The position numbers and the translations under genes are program-made. Below the pieces are notes generated by a model. It was not told where the DNA came from, searched no databases, and saw only the letters and a program-made list of their open reading frames with translations. A stretch of DNA of 64,000 nt, taken from the NCBI GenBank assembly GCA_026874595.1, contig CM049313.1:69000659-69064658 (forward strand), in the 5' to 3' direction. Shown here one piece after another: positions 11,201-26,042 of this stretch. How positions within the stretch are numbered: the first letter of the stretch is position 1; each line of letters opens with the position of its first letter. This DNA is from Sipunculus nudus (lineage: Eukaryota; Annelida; Sipuncula; Golfingiida; Sipunculidae).

Positions 11201-14200
11201 CCCTGACGAGTTAATTCATAAAATTTCACCAATTTATTATTTTTTTAATTTTTATGAGAAGTTTTGTAGGATTTATAGGTTTCAATGTGAACCGTGTCGT
11301 GTTTTACCAGTAGGCTGGACGTGTGTCTCGTTTTTCGGCTGCGACGTCCGGATTTTAGACCACTTCCGCAAAGAAATCGGAAGTCAAGGAACGGCCATTA
11401 TTGCTTGGATCGCAAGAGATTTCAGGCGTTCCGCGCGAATTGATAATTGCAGTGCTTTTCGGGTACGAACTTGCTCTTGCAAACAGTAAAAATGTACCGT
11501 GTGGTGACCGTTCATTACGCAAAAATAAATGAATAACGTGTGATCAGCTACAGACCGTGTCAATGCCGGTTAAAGCAGTTAAACTTAAAGGATTATAAAT
11601 GACCCAAGATTCTGGCCCGTGGAATTATTAGATCTACTTTTTTTAATAAATCTAGAACCACGTCACGGGCACCCGTTTATTTTATTGGGTGAAGTAATTT
11701 TTGTACTTTAGCCGTGTAAGGAATAACAATGTAGATGTTTATAAATATTGTTATTTCACTGTTTATGTTGTGACAAGAATAATTGCTTCACTCAAGTTTA
11801 CGCGTTTTTATACTTATAGGATTGTTTTCCGTGAAAATAATTACCAGCAACTGAATTCGCAAATTAATAATGTAAAAAAATTGATGGCCACCTTGGTGAG
11901 TCTTAACACGTTTTTTTTTTCTTTTATTAACAAGATGGATGTAGTCTTATACAACTTAGTGTTAAGGTGACTGATGTTGGAATTATCCCCAATTTGTTTC
12001 ACAATCACAGCTTTCTGCTTATTGAGTGAGCATAGGTACCCTCAGATCACTTCTAATATAGAATTTCCCCTTCAGATTTTTATGTGAAAAGGATTGCTTA
12101 TTTTTTGGGGGTCATTAAGTGATATTCTTTTCATCAGTCTGTCCGTCACAAATGTTGAAGTTTATGTTAAAGTTTTTGCTAGGGCCGTTTAAGATGAGAA
12201 TGCATGGTTACAGTTATGCCTCTCATATTTGGTATACACCTTCCTTAGAACATTGGTTCCTTTGTGGCATATAGCTATAAAAATTTTCATCTAGTTTCAC
12301 AAAACTTGCAACTGCTACTTACAAATAGATTACCTCATCAGATTTCAATAAAAGAAACACAGTATACATATTTATAAAGTCAGATGTGACTAGGCCACTT
12401 TGTGGTATCACTGCAATAACTTCTCAGTAACAAGATTCATTTTGTAAACCCAGCAGAAATAGTTATAAATATAATATCGTCTCTAAGTTTCCATCAAAAT
12501 CCTCATATTTAATAAGTTGGGAGGTCCAAAAAGTTTGGTGATGCAATGGGAACTTAATGGTTTTCATGAAGCTCATATATATATATATATATATATATTT
12601 ACACCTGAATTACATTCTCATCAGAATTCATCCATATTGAACGAGGTCAACAGAAGATCCACAACAGCATATTATGGATGTGGCAGTGCTTTTATTATGT
12701 ACCCCTCCCCCCTCCAAAATAACTTTTGATATATTAGACAGTTGTCTCAAATTTGTTACACTGATTCTTTGTATCATGTTCTTTGACGGATTTGAAAACA
12801 GGTGACTTTTTTGCAGGATTTCAAGGTGAAAACAGTTTAATCATACTTTTCTTGTGAATGTGATGTTTGATGGGCTGCACATTTTCCCCTAAAATTGAAA
12901 CAAACTGTTTTCCACCAATTTTGGACAAATTTGAGATCCACTGACCTTCACCTCCCTATTCAAGGTCAAATCTGCCGAAGTGTGAAAATTTTGGGAACCC
13001 CATAATTAAGAAGTATTTCACATTTTGTCCTCAAATTGATACATAAATTTATCATCGGTTCATTACTGTATGTCTGTCCGTCGGTCCACCTGTCCATCAG
13101 TAGTCCATCACAGAATGTTAAAGCTTATGGGAAAGTTTTGCTGGGGCCTTGTACATTGAGAATGCATACAGGTATGCATCTAATATTTGAGAGATCTCTT
13201 CCTTAGGACATCGGCTTTCACATCCTGCACCTGTTCATCGCTGTATGTCTGTCCGTCTGTCTGTCTATCAGTAGTCCGAGTGTTAAAAGTTTGTTAAAGT
13301 TTTTTTTTCTGCAGGGGCATATGTTTTACAAACAGTTTCCTCTAATTTCTTTTCAAATTCTTTGAAAAGTTTGAAAAAAGTCAGCTTGACCAGGATCTTC
13401 AAGGTAAAAAAAGCTGAATTATACATATTGTCCTGTGAACACAATAATTTATGAATGGTATTTTTCCCTCACTTTCAGTGCATCACGTTTGAACTTATTT
13501 ATCAAATGTTTGAGTACTGGTGACCTTTGTCCTAAGGCAGAGTTTGCTTAATTCTAGCATTATTATGACCCAAAAACTTAGTACCAAACCAAAAAAGTAC
13601 CGGATTTTTTCTTCAGATTATAGACACTAGTTCTCTTTGTCAAAATCTTGTAAGAGTTTGAAAAATTGTGAACTTGACCTTGATCTTCAACATGTCTGTT
13701 ATTGCAGGCCATTCTAGTTATTTAATATTCTGGATTCTGTTTGCAGGGCCGCTGTTCCAGATTTGCACATAATGGGACAATATAATATGCTTATCATTGT
13801 CACATTTTCTGCAGGTATTGTTGCGGTTATTATAGTCAGTCTGATCAACTAAAAATTAAAATGAAAAAAAAATGTATAAATTCATCATCTTCTTTTGCAT
13901 GTTTTCTCTTTAAAGGTCATTCAATAAAGAAGAGTGTAGGCTGGACGTGTGTCTCGTTTTTCGGCTGCGACGTCCGGATTTTAGACCACTTCCGCAAAGA
14001 AATCGGAAGTCAAGGAACGGCCATTATTGCTTGGATCGCAAGAGATTTCAGGCGTTCCGCGCGAATTGATAATTGCAGTGCTTTTCGGGTACGAACTTGC
14101 TCTTGCAAACAGTAAAAATGTACCGTGTGGTGACCGTTCATTACGCAAAAATAAATGAATAACGTGTGATCAGCTACAGACCGTGTCAATGCCGGTTAAA

Positions 14201-15199
14201 GCAGTTAAACTTAAAGGATTATAAATGACCCAAGATTCTGGCCCGTGGAATTATTAGATCTACTTTTTTTAATAAATCTAGAACCACGTCACGGGCACCC
14301 GTTTATTTTATTGGGTGAAGTAATTTTTGTACTTTAGCCGTGTAAGGAATAACAATGTAGATGTTTATAAATATTGTTATTTCACTGTTTATGTTGTGAC
14401 AAGAATAATTGCTTCACTCAAGTTTACGCGTTTTTATACTTATAGGATTGTTTTCCGTGAAAATAATTACCAGCAACTGAATTCGCAAATTAATAATGTA
14501 AAAAAATTGATGGCCACCTTGGTGAGTCTTAACACGTTTTTTTTTTCTTTTATTAACAAGATGGATGTAGTCTTATACAACTTAGTGTTAAGGTGACTGA
14601 TGTTGGAATTATCCCCAATTTGTTTCACAATCACAGCTTTCTGCTTATTGAGTGAGCATAGGTACCCTCAGATCACTTCTAATATAGAATTTCCCCTTCA
14701 GATTTTTATGTGAAAAGGATTGCTTATTTTTTGGGGGTCATTAAGTGATATTCTTTTCATCAGTCTGTCCGTCACAAATGTTGAAGTTTATGTTAAAGTT
14801 TTTGCTAGGGCCGTTTAAGATGAGAATGCATGGTTACAGTTATGCCTCTCATATTTGGTATACACCTTCCTTAGAACATTGGTTCCTTTGTGGCATATAG
14901 CTATAAAAATTTTCATCTAGTTTCACAAAACTTGCAACTGCTACTTACAAATAGATTACCTCATCAGATTTCAATAATAGAAACACAGTATACATATTTA
15001 TAAAGTCAGATGTGACTAGGCCACTTTGTGGTATCACTGCAATAACTTCTCAGTAACAAGATTCATTTTGTAAACCCAGCAGAAATAGTTATAAATATAA
15101 TATCGTCTCTAAGTTTCCATCAAAATCCTCATATTTAATAAGTTGGGAGGTCCAAAAAGTTTGGTGATGCAATGGGAACTTAATGGTTTTCATGAAGCT

Positions 15200-15230
<31 letters not shown>

Positions 15231-18200
15231 ACCTGAATTACATTCTCATCAGAATTCATCCATATTGAACGAGGTCAACAGAAGATCCACAACAGCATAT
15301 TATGGATGTGGCAGTGCTTTTATTATGTACCCCTCCCCCCTCCAAAATAACTTTTGATATATTAGACAGTTGTCTCAAATTTGTTACACTGATTCTTTGT
15401 ATCATGTTCTTTGACGGATTTGAAAACAGGTGACTTTTTTGCAGGATTTCAAGGTGAAAACAGTTTAATCATACTTTTCTTGTGAATGTGATGTTTGATG
15501 GGCTGCACATTTTCCCCTAAAATTGAAACAAACTGTTTTCCACCAATTTTGGACAAATTTGAGATCCACTGACCTTCACCTCCCTATTCAAGGTCAAATC
15601 TGCCGAAGTGTGAAAATTTTGGGAACCCCATAATTAAGAAGTATTTCACATTTTGTCCTCAAATTGATACATAAATTTATCATCGGTTCATTACTGTATG
15701 TCTGTCCGTCGGTCCACCTGTCCATCAGTAGTCCATCACAGAATGTTAAAGCTTATGGGAAAGTTTTGCTGGGGCCTTGTACATTGAGAATGCATACAGG
15801 TATGCATCTAATATTTGAGAGATCTCTTCCTTAGGACATCGGCTTTCACATCCTGCACCTGTTCATCGCTGTATGTCTGTCCGTCTGTCTGTCTATCAGT
15901 AGTCCGAGTGTTAAAAGTTTGTTAAAGTTTTTTTTTCTGCAGGGGCATATGTTTTACAAACAGTTTCCTCTAATTTCTTTTCAAATTCTTTGAAAAGTTT
16001 GAAAAAAGTCAGCTTGACCAGGATCTTCAAGGTAAAAAAAGCTGAATTATACATATTGTCCTGTGAACACAATAATTTATGAATGGTATTTTTCCCTCAC
16101 TTTCAGTGCATCACGTTTGAACTTATTTATCAAATGTTTGAGTACTGGTGACCTTTGTCCTAAGGCAGAGTTTGCTTAATTCTAGCATTATTATGACCCA
16201 AAAACTTAGTACCAAACCAAAAAAGTACCGGATTTTTTCTTCAGATTATAGACACTAGTTCTCTTTGTCAAAATCTTGTAAGAGTTTGAAAAATTGTGAA
16301 CTTGACCTTGATCTTCAACATGTCTGTTATTGCAGGCCATTCTAGTTATTTAATATTCTGGATTCTGTTTGCAGGGCCGCTGTTCCAGATTTGCACATAA
16401 TGGGACAATATAATATGCTTATCATTGTCACATTTTCTGCAGGTATTGTTGCGGTTATTATAGTCAGTCTGATCAACTAAAAATTAAAATGAAAAAAAAA
16501 TGTATAAATTCATCATCTTCTTTTGCATGTTTTCTCTTTAAAGGTCATTCAATAAAGAAGAGTGTCATCTAACTTTTTTTCAGGAATCTTAATACACAAA
16601 TTTGCTGGAATATCTGTTATCCTGTACTTTTATTCTCAATTTAAAATAATTATTGACCAGTTCTCAAATAAATCTTTTCTATTTTTCAGCTCACCTGATT
16701 AAGCAAATAAAAATTTGTTTTGATAACTTATTAATAACTTATTTTTGCTTCTTATTGTATCAACCAAAACGAAGTTTTGCAGATACTATGTTTTTAACCA
16801 GGTTCTGCCACCACTGCCGCCGCCGCCGCATTCGTCTACAAAGAACTCCTCTAAGACCACCAGACCAATTTTTCTGAAACTTGACCCCATTATCAGCTCA
16901 CATGTGAACTGTGGTCTAACCAATTTGCGTTGACCTCTGACCTTTCCTCTTTGTCTGGCGTCCATTTATGCGTCTCTTTTAAGTGATCATCCCACATATC
17001 TAAGGAGTGGATTGACTTATCAGCCTGAAATTTCGCATGATCATAGATCTTAGAGAGCTTAACCACATAACCAAGCATGGTGGCGCCACCTGCAATAGTT
17101 TTTGTGTAGCATCCATTTGTTCGTCTGTGCTAGGTGAAAATCCCTTATATCTCAGCAGTGTTTTGATGTATTGGCTTGGTATTCGGCATGTGCATACATC
17201 TTTTGTTGGTTTCTCGTTTATATGACAGGTGGCACCACCTACCTCTCTGTTTAAGCTGCAGTCATCCATGCTGATATCTCAGGATTTGTTTGACCTATCA
17301 GCTTGAAATTTGACATGATCATAGATCTTGGTTGGTTTTACCACATACCTAAGCATGGTGGCACCACCTGCAATTGTTTTAGCACAATGTCTATTCGTGC
17401 ATCCATGCTAATTGAAAATCCCTTGTTTCTCAGCAGTGGTTTGATGTATTGGCCTGAAATTTGGCATGTGCATACATCTTTCATAGATTTCTCGTTCATA
17501 TGACAAGTGGCGCTACCTACATCCCCGTTTACGCTGCAGAAATCCATGTTGATATCTCAGGATTCGTTTGACTCATCAGCCTGAAATTTGGCATGATCAT
17601 AGATCTTGTATGGTTTTACCACATACCCAAGCATGGTGGCGCCATTTGCAATAGTTTTAGTGCGAGTTCCTATCATGCATCTGTGTAACGTGAAAATCAC
17701 ATATATCTCAGCAGTGGTTTGATGTATTGGGCTGAAAATGTGCATACATCTTTCATAGGTTTCTTGTTTTTATGACAGGTGGCGCCACCTACATCCCCAT
17801 TTATGCTGCAGACATCCATGCTGATATCTCAGGATTTGTTTGACATATTGCCCTGGAATTTGGCATGATCATAGATCTTGGATGGTTTTACCATATTCCC
17901 GAGCATGGTGGCGCCACTTGCAATAGTTATTGTGCAAGGTCCATTCGTGCATCTGTGCTAGGTGAAAATCATATGTCTGCAGTATCCACCTGAAATGTGA
18001 TACACATCTCTCTATTTCTATATACCACTCAGTCCGAGCCTCAGTTAACCCATAACACAGGTTTTGGCGGATACACGCAGTCGCTTGTCGAGTACATGCG
18101 AAAGAAAAGAATGAATCAAGCACACAGGAACAAAGAACGTTTGAAAGACCAAAAAAGAAAACGGGTATCAAGACAAAATGAAACATACAGACAAAAAGAA

Positions 18201-21200
18201 AGAACAGCTGACATACAACAGAGGCAAACTGCCAGACAAAATGAAACTTACAGACAAAAAGAAAGAACAGCTGAAAAACAACAGAGGCAAACTGCCAGAC
18301 AAAATGAAACTTACAGACAAAAAGAAAGAATAGCTGAAAAACAACAGAAGCAAACTGCAAGACAAATTGAAACTTACAGACAAAAAGAAAGAACAGCTGA
18401 CAAACAACAGAGGCAAACTGCCAGACAAAATGAAACTTACAGACAAAAAGAAAGAACAGCTGAAAAACAACAGAAGCAAATTGCCAGACAAAATGAAACT
18501 TACAGACAAAAAGAAAGAACAGCTGACAAACAACAGAGGCAAACTGCCAGACAAAATGAAACTTTTAGACAAAAAGAAAGAACAGCTGAAAAACAACAGA
18601 AGCAAATTGCCAGACAAAATGAAACTTACAGACAAAAAGAAAGAACAGCTGACAAACAACAGAGGCAAACTGCCAGACAAAATGAAACTTTTAGACAAAA
18701 AGAAAGAACAGCTGAAAAACAACAGAAGCAAATTGCCAGACAAAATGAAACTTACAGACAAAAAGAAAGAACAGCTGACAAACAACAGAGGCAGACTGCC
18801 AGACAAAATGAAACTTACAGACAAAAAGAAAGAACAGCTGACAAACAACAGAGGCAAACTGCCAGACAAAATGAAACTTACAGACAAAAAGAAAGAACAG
18901 CTGAAAAACAACAGAAGCAAATTGCCAGACAAAATAAAACTTACAGACAAAAAGAAAGATCAGCTGACTAACAACAGAGGCAAACTGCCAGACAAAATGA
19001 AACTTGGAGACAAAAAGAAAGAACAGCTGACAAACAACAGAGGCAAACTGACAGACAAAATGAAACTTACAGACAAAAAGAAAGAACAGCTGACAAACAA
19101 CAGAGGCAAACTGCCAGACAAAATGAAACTTTTAGACAAAAAGAAAGAACAGCTAACAAACAACAGAGGCAAACTGCCAGACAAAATGAAACTTGCAGAC
19201 AAAAAGAAAGAACAGCTGACAAGCAAAAGAGGCAAACTGCCAGACAAAATGAAACTTATTGACTAATGGAACGTATCAGAGAATCAACCTCTAAAAAAAG
19301 AAGAAGATCAGAAGATGATTTGCTCAGAGAATCAGAGAGAATTGCCAAAAAAAAAGGAAAAGAACTGACCCATTACACAAGAAAACTGAGACTCTGAGAA
19401 ATACAGCCACCAGGGCACAAAAAGAACTGATGAATCTACAGAAAGAATGAAAAAGAAGTTCATTTGAAGAGAACACAGGGTGCAGATTTAACAGTGTATA
19501 TTGAAATTTCATAGTTCTATATCTGAAGGTCCCATTTATGTATGTTGCTGTTGTAATCAGACATGGTTCAGACACTCTGTAAAGAATTCTGATAGCTGGC
19601 CAGACAGAATAGATCCCACTTTACTAGCAACACATATTACACCTGTAAAATCAGTGGACAATAAACAGTGGTTGTGCACAACTTGTCTGGATGCTCTAAA
19701 ATGCCACAAGACGCCAAAACTCTCAGTATATAATGGAATGAGGTTTCCAGATAAACCACCCCAATTGAACTTGTATCCCTTAGAAGAAAGGCTTATTGCA
19801 TTACGAATACCTTTCATGCAGATAAGGCAATTACCTAGAGGTTCGCAGTTGTCACTGAAAGGATCATTGGTCAACGTACCTACTCAAATTGAAACAACTG
19901 TGAACATGTTGCCGCGAACATCAGACTCTACTGCTACCATACCGATAAATCTGAAACGTAAACTTGCTTACAAAAATGTAGACTGCACTCAAAATGAACG
20001 TCCAGCTGTAATAGTAAGTGCGTTACACTACTTGATGAGACATAGTCAGTTCTATAAAGATGCCAACATTACAGTAAATACTAACTGGCTTCAATCTTTT
20101 GAAAATTCACAAGAGCACGAATCTGATAGCACAGCTGACACATCAGTCGATGAATGTTTATCAGATGATGACCATTTTGAAGAAATACAAGAAGATGAAC
20201 AAGGAGGAATTCTAGATACCATGCTTGATGATACAGAACAGGGAATGACATAATATCAGTAGCTCCAGGAGAAGGACAGAAGCCTTTGAGTCTTTTTCAA
20301 GACAAAGATTCAGAATATATGTCATTTCCAACAATATTCTGTGGCCAAAGGAGATTAAGCAATGCTGAAAGAAAAGTTGTTGTTCATTACAGTGACATAT
20401 GTAAATGGGAACTCAGAGTTGCTGCAAATGTTCCAAATCTCTTCTACAAAATGAAGAAATAACAAATAGAACAAATTACAGGAAAAGTTAGCCTTGCAAT
20501 TCTGTTGAAATAAGTGCTCAAGAAGCAGCATATCTCGTATTACAACTTCCAATGACAAGAGCCACCAGAGATGTAATATTTATACCCACTGCCCCTCCAG
20601 AAGAAAGAACATATTTGCTCAAAAGTAAAGAACAGCTTGAGCAGCTCCCACAAGATTCAACAGATATAGCAGCAAGTAATATAATTAACAGATATTCAAA
20701 GCGGCCTAGAGCATTTGAAAATTGGTGTTTGGCTGACTTTGCATCACAGATTAATATTAAATACCCTTCAGACACAGCACATGATGCTTTTCTTGACAAC
20801 ACTGATGATCTTGACATAACAAATCAAAACGAAGAAAATGCTAGTGTAAATGCTGAAGAAAAACTCAGTATCGCCTTGCCAAATGGTACAACATTCACTC
20901 GCAGAAAAAATCCAAGAGTTCTCAGATATGTTCGGTATACTGAGAAATGAGGCCCAGAAAACTGCTATCGTGAGAGGCTACTGTTGTTCTCATCATGGAG
21001 AGATGAAACGAAAGACCTTTTGAATGGTTCCAAAACATACTCTGAACAATATAACAAGAAAAAAATACAAATTGAGTTAAAAAAATAACAGTATGAACAC
21101 AATGCAGACGTTTTGCAAGAAGCACAGGACCAAGCTGAACATGACCATGAAACTGAATATGCACATATAGCTCCTACATATGAACATGCTGAGAATGAGG

Positions 21201-24200
21201 ATGCTAATCAGCCACCGGTTCCCAGTGACGAGTTTGCATTTTTTGACCCAGAAAGGTCTGATCACTTGCAGAACTATGACAGCTGACCTTGGACTGCCAC
21301 CAAGAACCACGGCACAAGAACCACTCACATTACCTGGCAGAATACCTGATATAGAATACAAACAGTTAATACAGGGTCTAAATGACAAACAACTCATAGT
21401 CTTCAAACACACCATAAAACATGTGAAATGTTCAAGTACACCTTTACATATATTTTTTACTGGTGGGGCAGGTGTCGGTAAATCAGTTTTGCTCAGAGCT
21501 CTCTTTCAAGCTTTGCATCGTCACTTGTGTGGTACTGAAGGTGACAATCCATTAGACTGCAAGATACTGGTTACTGCACCCACAGGAAAGGCTGCTTACA
21601 ATGTTCGAGGATCCACGTTACATAACGCTTTTCGAATAGATCCAAATAAAGGGTTTCATTACAGAAAATTGTCATCAGTCATCCTGAACACACTGAGGAC
21701 ACAGTATAGATACCTTCAGATATTAATGATTGATGAAATAAGCATGGTAGGAAATCGCATGATCAATTTTGTAAATTTGCGTCTTTAAGATATTAAAGGT
21801 AACAAACAACCATTTGGCGGCATCCATGTAATTGTCATTGGAGACCTCTTCCAGCTGCAACCAGTAATGGACAACTGGATTTTCACTAACTTGTCTGAAA
21901 ATTATGGACCTCTTGCAGTCAACTTGTGGGTAGACCTATTTCATATGTATGAACTTACTGAAATAATGCGGCAAAAGAATGATCATGATTTCGCAGAACT
22001 TTTGAACAGGCTTCGTGAAGGACAACACACAAAAGGTGATATTGATAACCTTAAATCTTGTCTTGTCACTACCAACAAGTCATATCCATCACAAACTACA
22101 CATTTGTTTACAAACAATAATTCTGTGGACAATCATAATATGCAAATCTTCTAGTGTACAAACGCAACTAAGGTAATAATAATTGCAGTTGACACAGTTA
22201 TAACAGATGTCACAGATGATGTAAAGAAAGATGTTCTTTCTAGAATACCTGATAACCCATCAGAAACTGCAGGTTTGCTGAAAACACTTCAGATTGCTGT
22301 TGGTTTACCATATGATATCACCTGCAATATAGCAGTTCAAGATGGAATCACTAATGGTTGTTCTTGTATATTGAAGCACATACAATATCTGTATAGCAAA
22401 ACTGTACCAAGTATTATTTGGGTTCAGTTTGAAGATTCAAATGTTGGTTCAGACACCAGGGGGAAATTATGCCATCTTTTACACTCAAGGAATATCCAAA
22501 GAATGGACACCACTTTTTGTCACCAAGCGGACATTCCATACAGGCAGGAGACATATACTGGTAACTCGTTCTCAGTTTCCATTAAAAATTGGTGCTGCAA
22601 AAACAATATGGAAGGCACAAGGCAGTTCACTTGATCAGGTGGTTGTTGATATGACAAGTACCAGGAAACTCAGGCATGCAAATTATGTTGCTTTGAGTAG
22701 AGTAAGAAATATTGATGGCTTGTATATATTAAATTTAGATGAAAACAAAATATCAACTGATCCACAAGTGACATATGAAATGACCAGACTGCGTAATGAT
22801 GCAAAACTTGCTCTTAATTTCATACCACCAACATCTGTACCAGTGGAAACATTGATGCATCCGTATTATTGATAAATACTCATAGGTCTTTCTTGCAGCT
22901 GATTAGTGTGTACAGATCCCCACAGTCAAAACTATCTGACTTTTTCTCAAAACTTACCCAACTTATGACACATGTTGATGTACAAAAACCATTGTTGATA
23001 ATTGGAGATTTCAATATTGATGTTACTAAACAGAACAATATATCAGCCTTGAATGACCTTTCACATCTTCTACATTCTCAACAACTTGTAGCAGAAGAGA
23101 CAACTGATCATGGAACTCTTATTGATCTCGTGTTTTCAAATTTCCCTGATGCTACAACTTCAACAATAGAGGCCATGTGGTCTGATCATAAAGCCTTGTT
23201 CACACTTGTTCCAAAGAGTGTTTTCCAGTTTCATCCCAATTAATAATTTTTATCTTTGTACATAATGAATTTGACTCGATTAATTGTGTTAAAATGGTAT
23301 CGAATTTTTTTAATATTATAGACATTTAAATTTACCCAAAATGAAATTGTTCTTGGTTTGGACAATTTGATCACTGGTTGTGTACTTTCAGTTCAGATTT
23401 AATGTGGCTGTTACGCTTCAGATCTTCTAAGGCAGTATCCAGGCAGGTTCTGGGCAAATTTTCTTTGAAACCTGAAACTAGCTCATGATGAATATATTGC
23501 ACGAGTGACTCGCCACAAACTTGTTTTACAGTACTCAGACAGGACAAAAATTATATCTGTTATACCTATAGACTTAATAATATATATAAACATAATATAA
23601 ACATTATGTTCAGGAAAGTCTTGGCCAAGTATCCTTTAAAACATCAAATTAGGTTGGAACATCTGACCTTGCAGGATTGACAGTTTTCCACTAATTAACC
23701 TTTGGGTGGTCAGGGGAGAGGACATCCATGACTGACTGTGCCCTGGCACTTGTCAGTCAACAGATGCCCTGGCCAAAATTACCCAATCACATGGCAGGGG
23801 GTTTACTCCCTGCTACAGCTACTATTACCATGGGGTAACCCAGTTGACCCTCCTCTTCAACCTGGCCAAAGAAGAGTCAGTTTATGCCATGCTCACCAAC
23901 ACCCACTGGAGCAGTCTTAGGTATGTGAAATAAAATTTCAAAAGCATCTTAAAATACACTTCTGACACTTGTGCAAGTATACGTTTAATTGCATTTGACT
24001 TATACTCCCTTGTTGTGGTTTTTTTTCAAACTCCCCTTAGTAGTCTTGCCCAATCATTTCATATTCCCACATTGACAAAGCCCTATAAAAGCTCATGCTG
24101 GGTCCTTTAATACCCTGTGAGGTATTGGCTATTTCAGGGCAAAAATTATAACCGTTATGCCTAAAATTTTCTGACACAACATATAACGATGTTCCAAATA

Positions 24201-26002
24201 TTTTCCCCAAATCATCGCATCAACAATTAATACATGCATCACCTGTAAGTCTATGTCAGCTGATCATCATGACCCATTGGTCACTTGTGTTTAGATCTCA
24301 CATAGGTCTTTATCATACACAAAACTGCAACCATTTTTGCACAGCGTCTGTCTGTTTGTCTGCCATGGGCTAAAATCACTCATATCCATGTAGTGGTTTG
24401 ACTTTTCTGCCTAAAATTTTGCATATGTATACAACTTGGACAGCTTTCTGGATTTGTGGTAGGTTGCATAACCTACATACACATTTAGGCTGCAGACATC
24501 CATGCTAATATGCAATAACCGTATTCTAGTTTTTATAGTTTACACATTTTTTCTCTATTTTTCAGATATATAAATACAGACTAAATCTTGGCCTGTTGGT
24601 TAATCTGTTTGATGCTTCAGTTGAATGGGTATCTACCATTCTGATGATAAAATTTCCTTTTGTGAATCTCTTCCCAGTCAGCTGAGCGCCATGACCTATG
24701 GGTCACTTGTTCTACTTTGAGGTATTCTTAACTTATTCCTACAATTTTCCAAGTGTAAATTGAGGATACAGTATGAAAAAAAACGCTTTCTTTTACACGG
24801 CGTACTTCGCATCGTTTTTACGATTGTAACGTCCATATTATGTGTCAACATTGCATAAATTTTACATCGACAGAAGTTGATGTGCCACACAGTAAGACAT
24901 TAGAAATCTGGATTTTTATGAATGCAAGCCTCCGCCATGAGGGGATCCATATTGTTTGATGCTCTCCGACCCGAGTTTGCATTCACTTATTTGGCCCATA
25001 TTCCAATCGTCTTTCATGACTGTACATTTGTGAATATTCATTGATGAGATTCCTGAATACTGATTACTTTCCGGTTCACCACAAAAATCTAATCGATTCT
25101 TCATTGGCAATTACCGGAACTGCTCAAGAAAATTTTATGAGATTCCGTTGTTGTGGTGTGAACAAACGCACAAACATGCATACACATGAACAGGATGACC
25201 TCATGTCCTGCTAGCGGAGGTCCAGAGGAAATAACATGCATAAATTCTGAGGTCATTTCCCTTCTCTATCCCATTATTTCTTTCTTAACATAACACACTT
25301 ACTATTTACATACCAGAGCAATATTCCTAGGAGTTTAACTGAGTTTGAACCTGTTAGATACATTATTTAACTTAATGAACTTTAGATATATATTATATCC
25401 TTAGATTAAGAAACCTCTGCGGAATACCACACACCACTCAACTATGGTTACATTTGTCAAACATTTTCAGTGATTCCACCTTTAAAGTCTAGTGTGCTTT
25501 GAACCTTGGGAAAAATCCTTGGCATCATTACGTGTGTATAACATTATTCATAATTTAGTGTAGTATATTTATATATATATATATTTATATTAAGTTGACA
25601 TTTCAACTTAAAGAAATAAAATTTCCCGCTGGAATTGCAAGATTCTGTTTTGTTTCAGTATTAAATTTTAAAACGAAAGTTTAAATGTTACCATTAAACC
25701 TAGGATTCGACATTGAAACTGTAATATAACGAAATGATTTGGAAAAATCGTTTAATTGAAAGTCCTTGTCAAGTTTTATTTGATCGATATTCAAGACTTA
25801 TGTCTATGTTCCAACAAGAAGCAGCCGTAGTTCTTGAGTGAAATATACTGATATTTCTTTTACTTTAAATAAATATTTTGTACTCTGTCCAATGGAAAGA
25901 TATAAAGCATTTCTTCAGCTTAGTTGATTTGGCAGGTTGGCTGCCCTGAACACATCAATATAATTAAACACCAAAAAAACTAAGGTAAGATTAACAGAAA
26001 TT

Positions 26003-26042
<40 letters not shown>

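Larger units (their letters stand above)
18060..23243 (+). mobile_element. decayed Helentron-type Helitron (HUH core deleted)
   Basis: Remains of a RepHel protein with a downstream endonuclease, all on the plus strand: Gln/Lys/Arg-rich N-terminal repeats (18090-19266), Cys-rich N-terminal region (19501-20253), parts of the Rep region (20245-20950), a Pif1-like helicase (21285-22870) and the C-terminal part of an endonuclease/exonuclease/phosphatase domain (22870-23243). The order is that of Helentron/Helitron2 elements. Stops and frameshifts show it is inactive, and the HUH tyrosine nuclease itself is missing. Exact ends were not determined. Confidence 0.85.

Noticed and set aside
11701-14596. 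Two identical 89-codon frames (11701-11970 and 14327-14596)
   Set aside because: Identical only because of the 2.63-kb duplication; composition is AT-driven and no domain is visible.
18168-18950. 260-codon hydrophobic minus-strand frame
   Set aside because: Shadow of the 63-bp Helentron minisatellite.
18150-19265. CRISPR-like regular repeat
   Set aside because: Units are contiguous with no unique spacers, and the context is an animal transposon.
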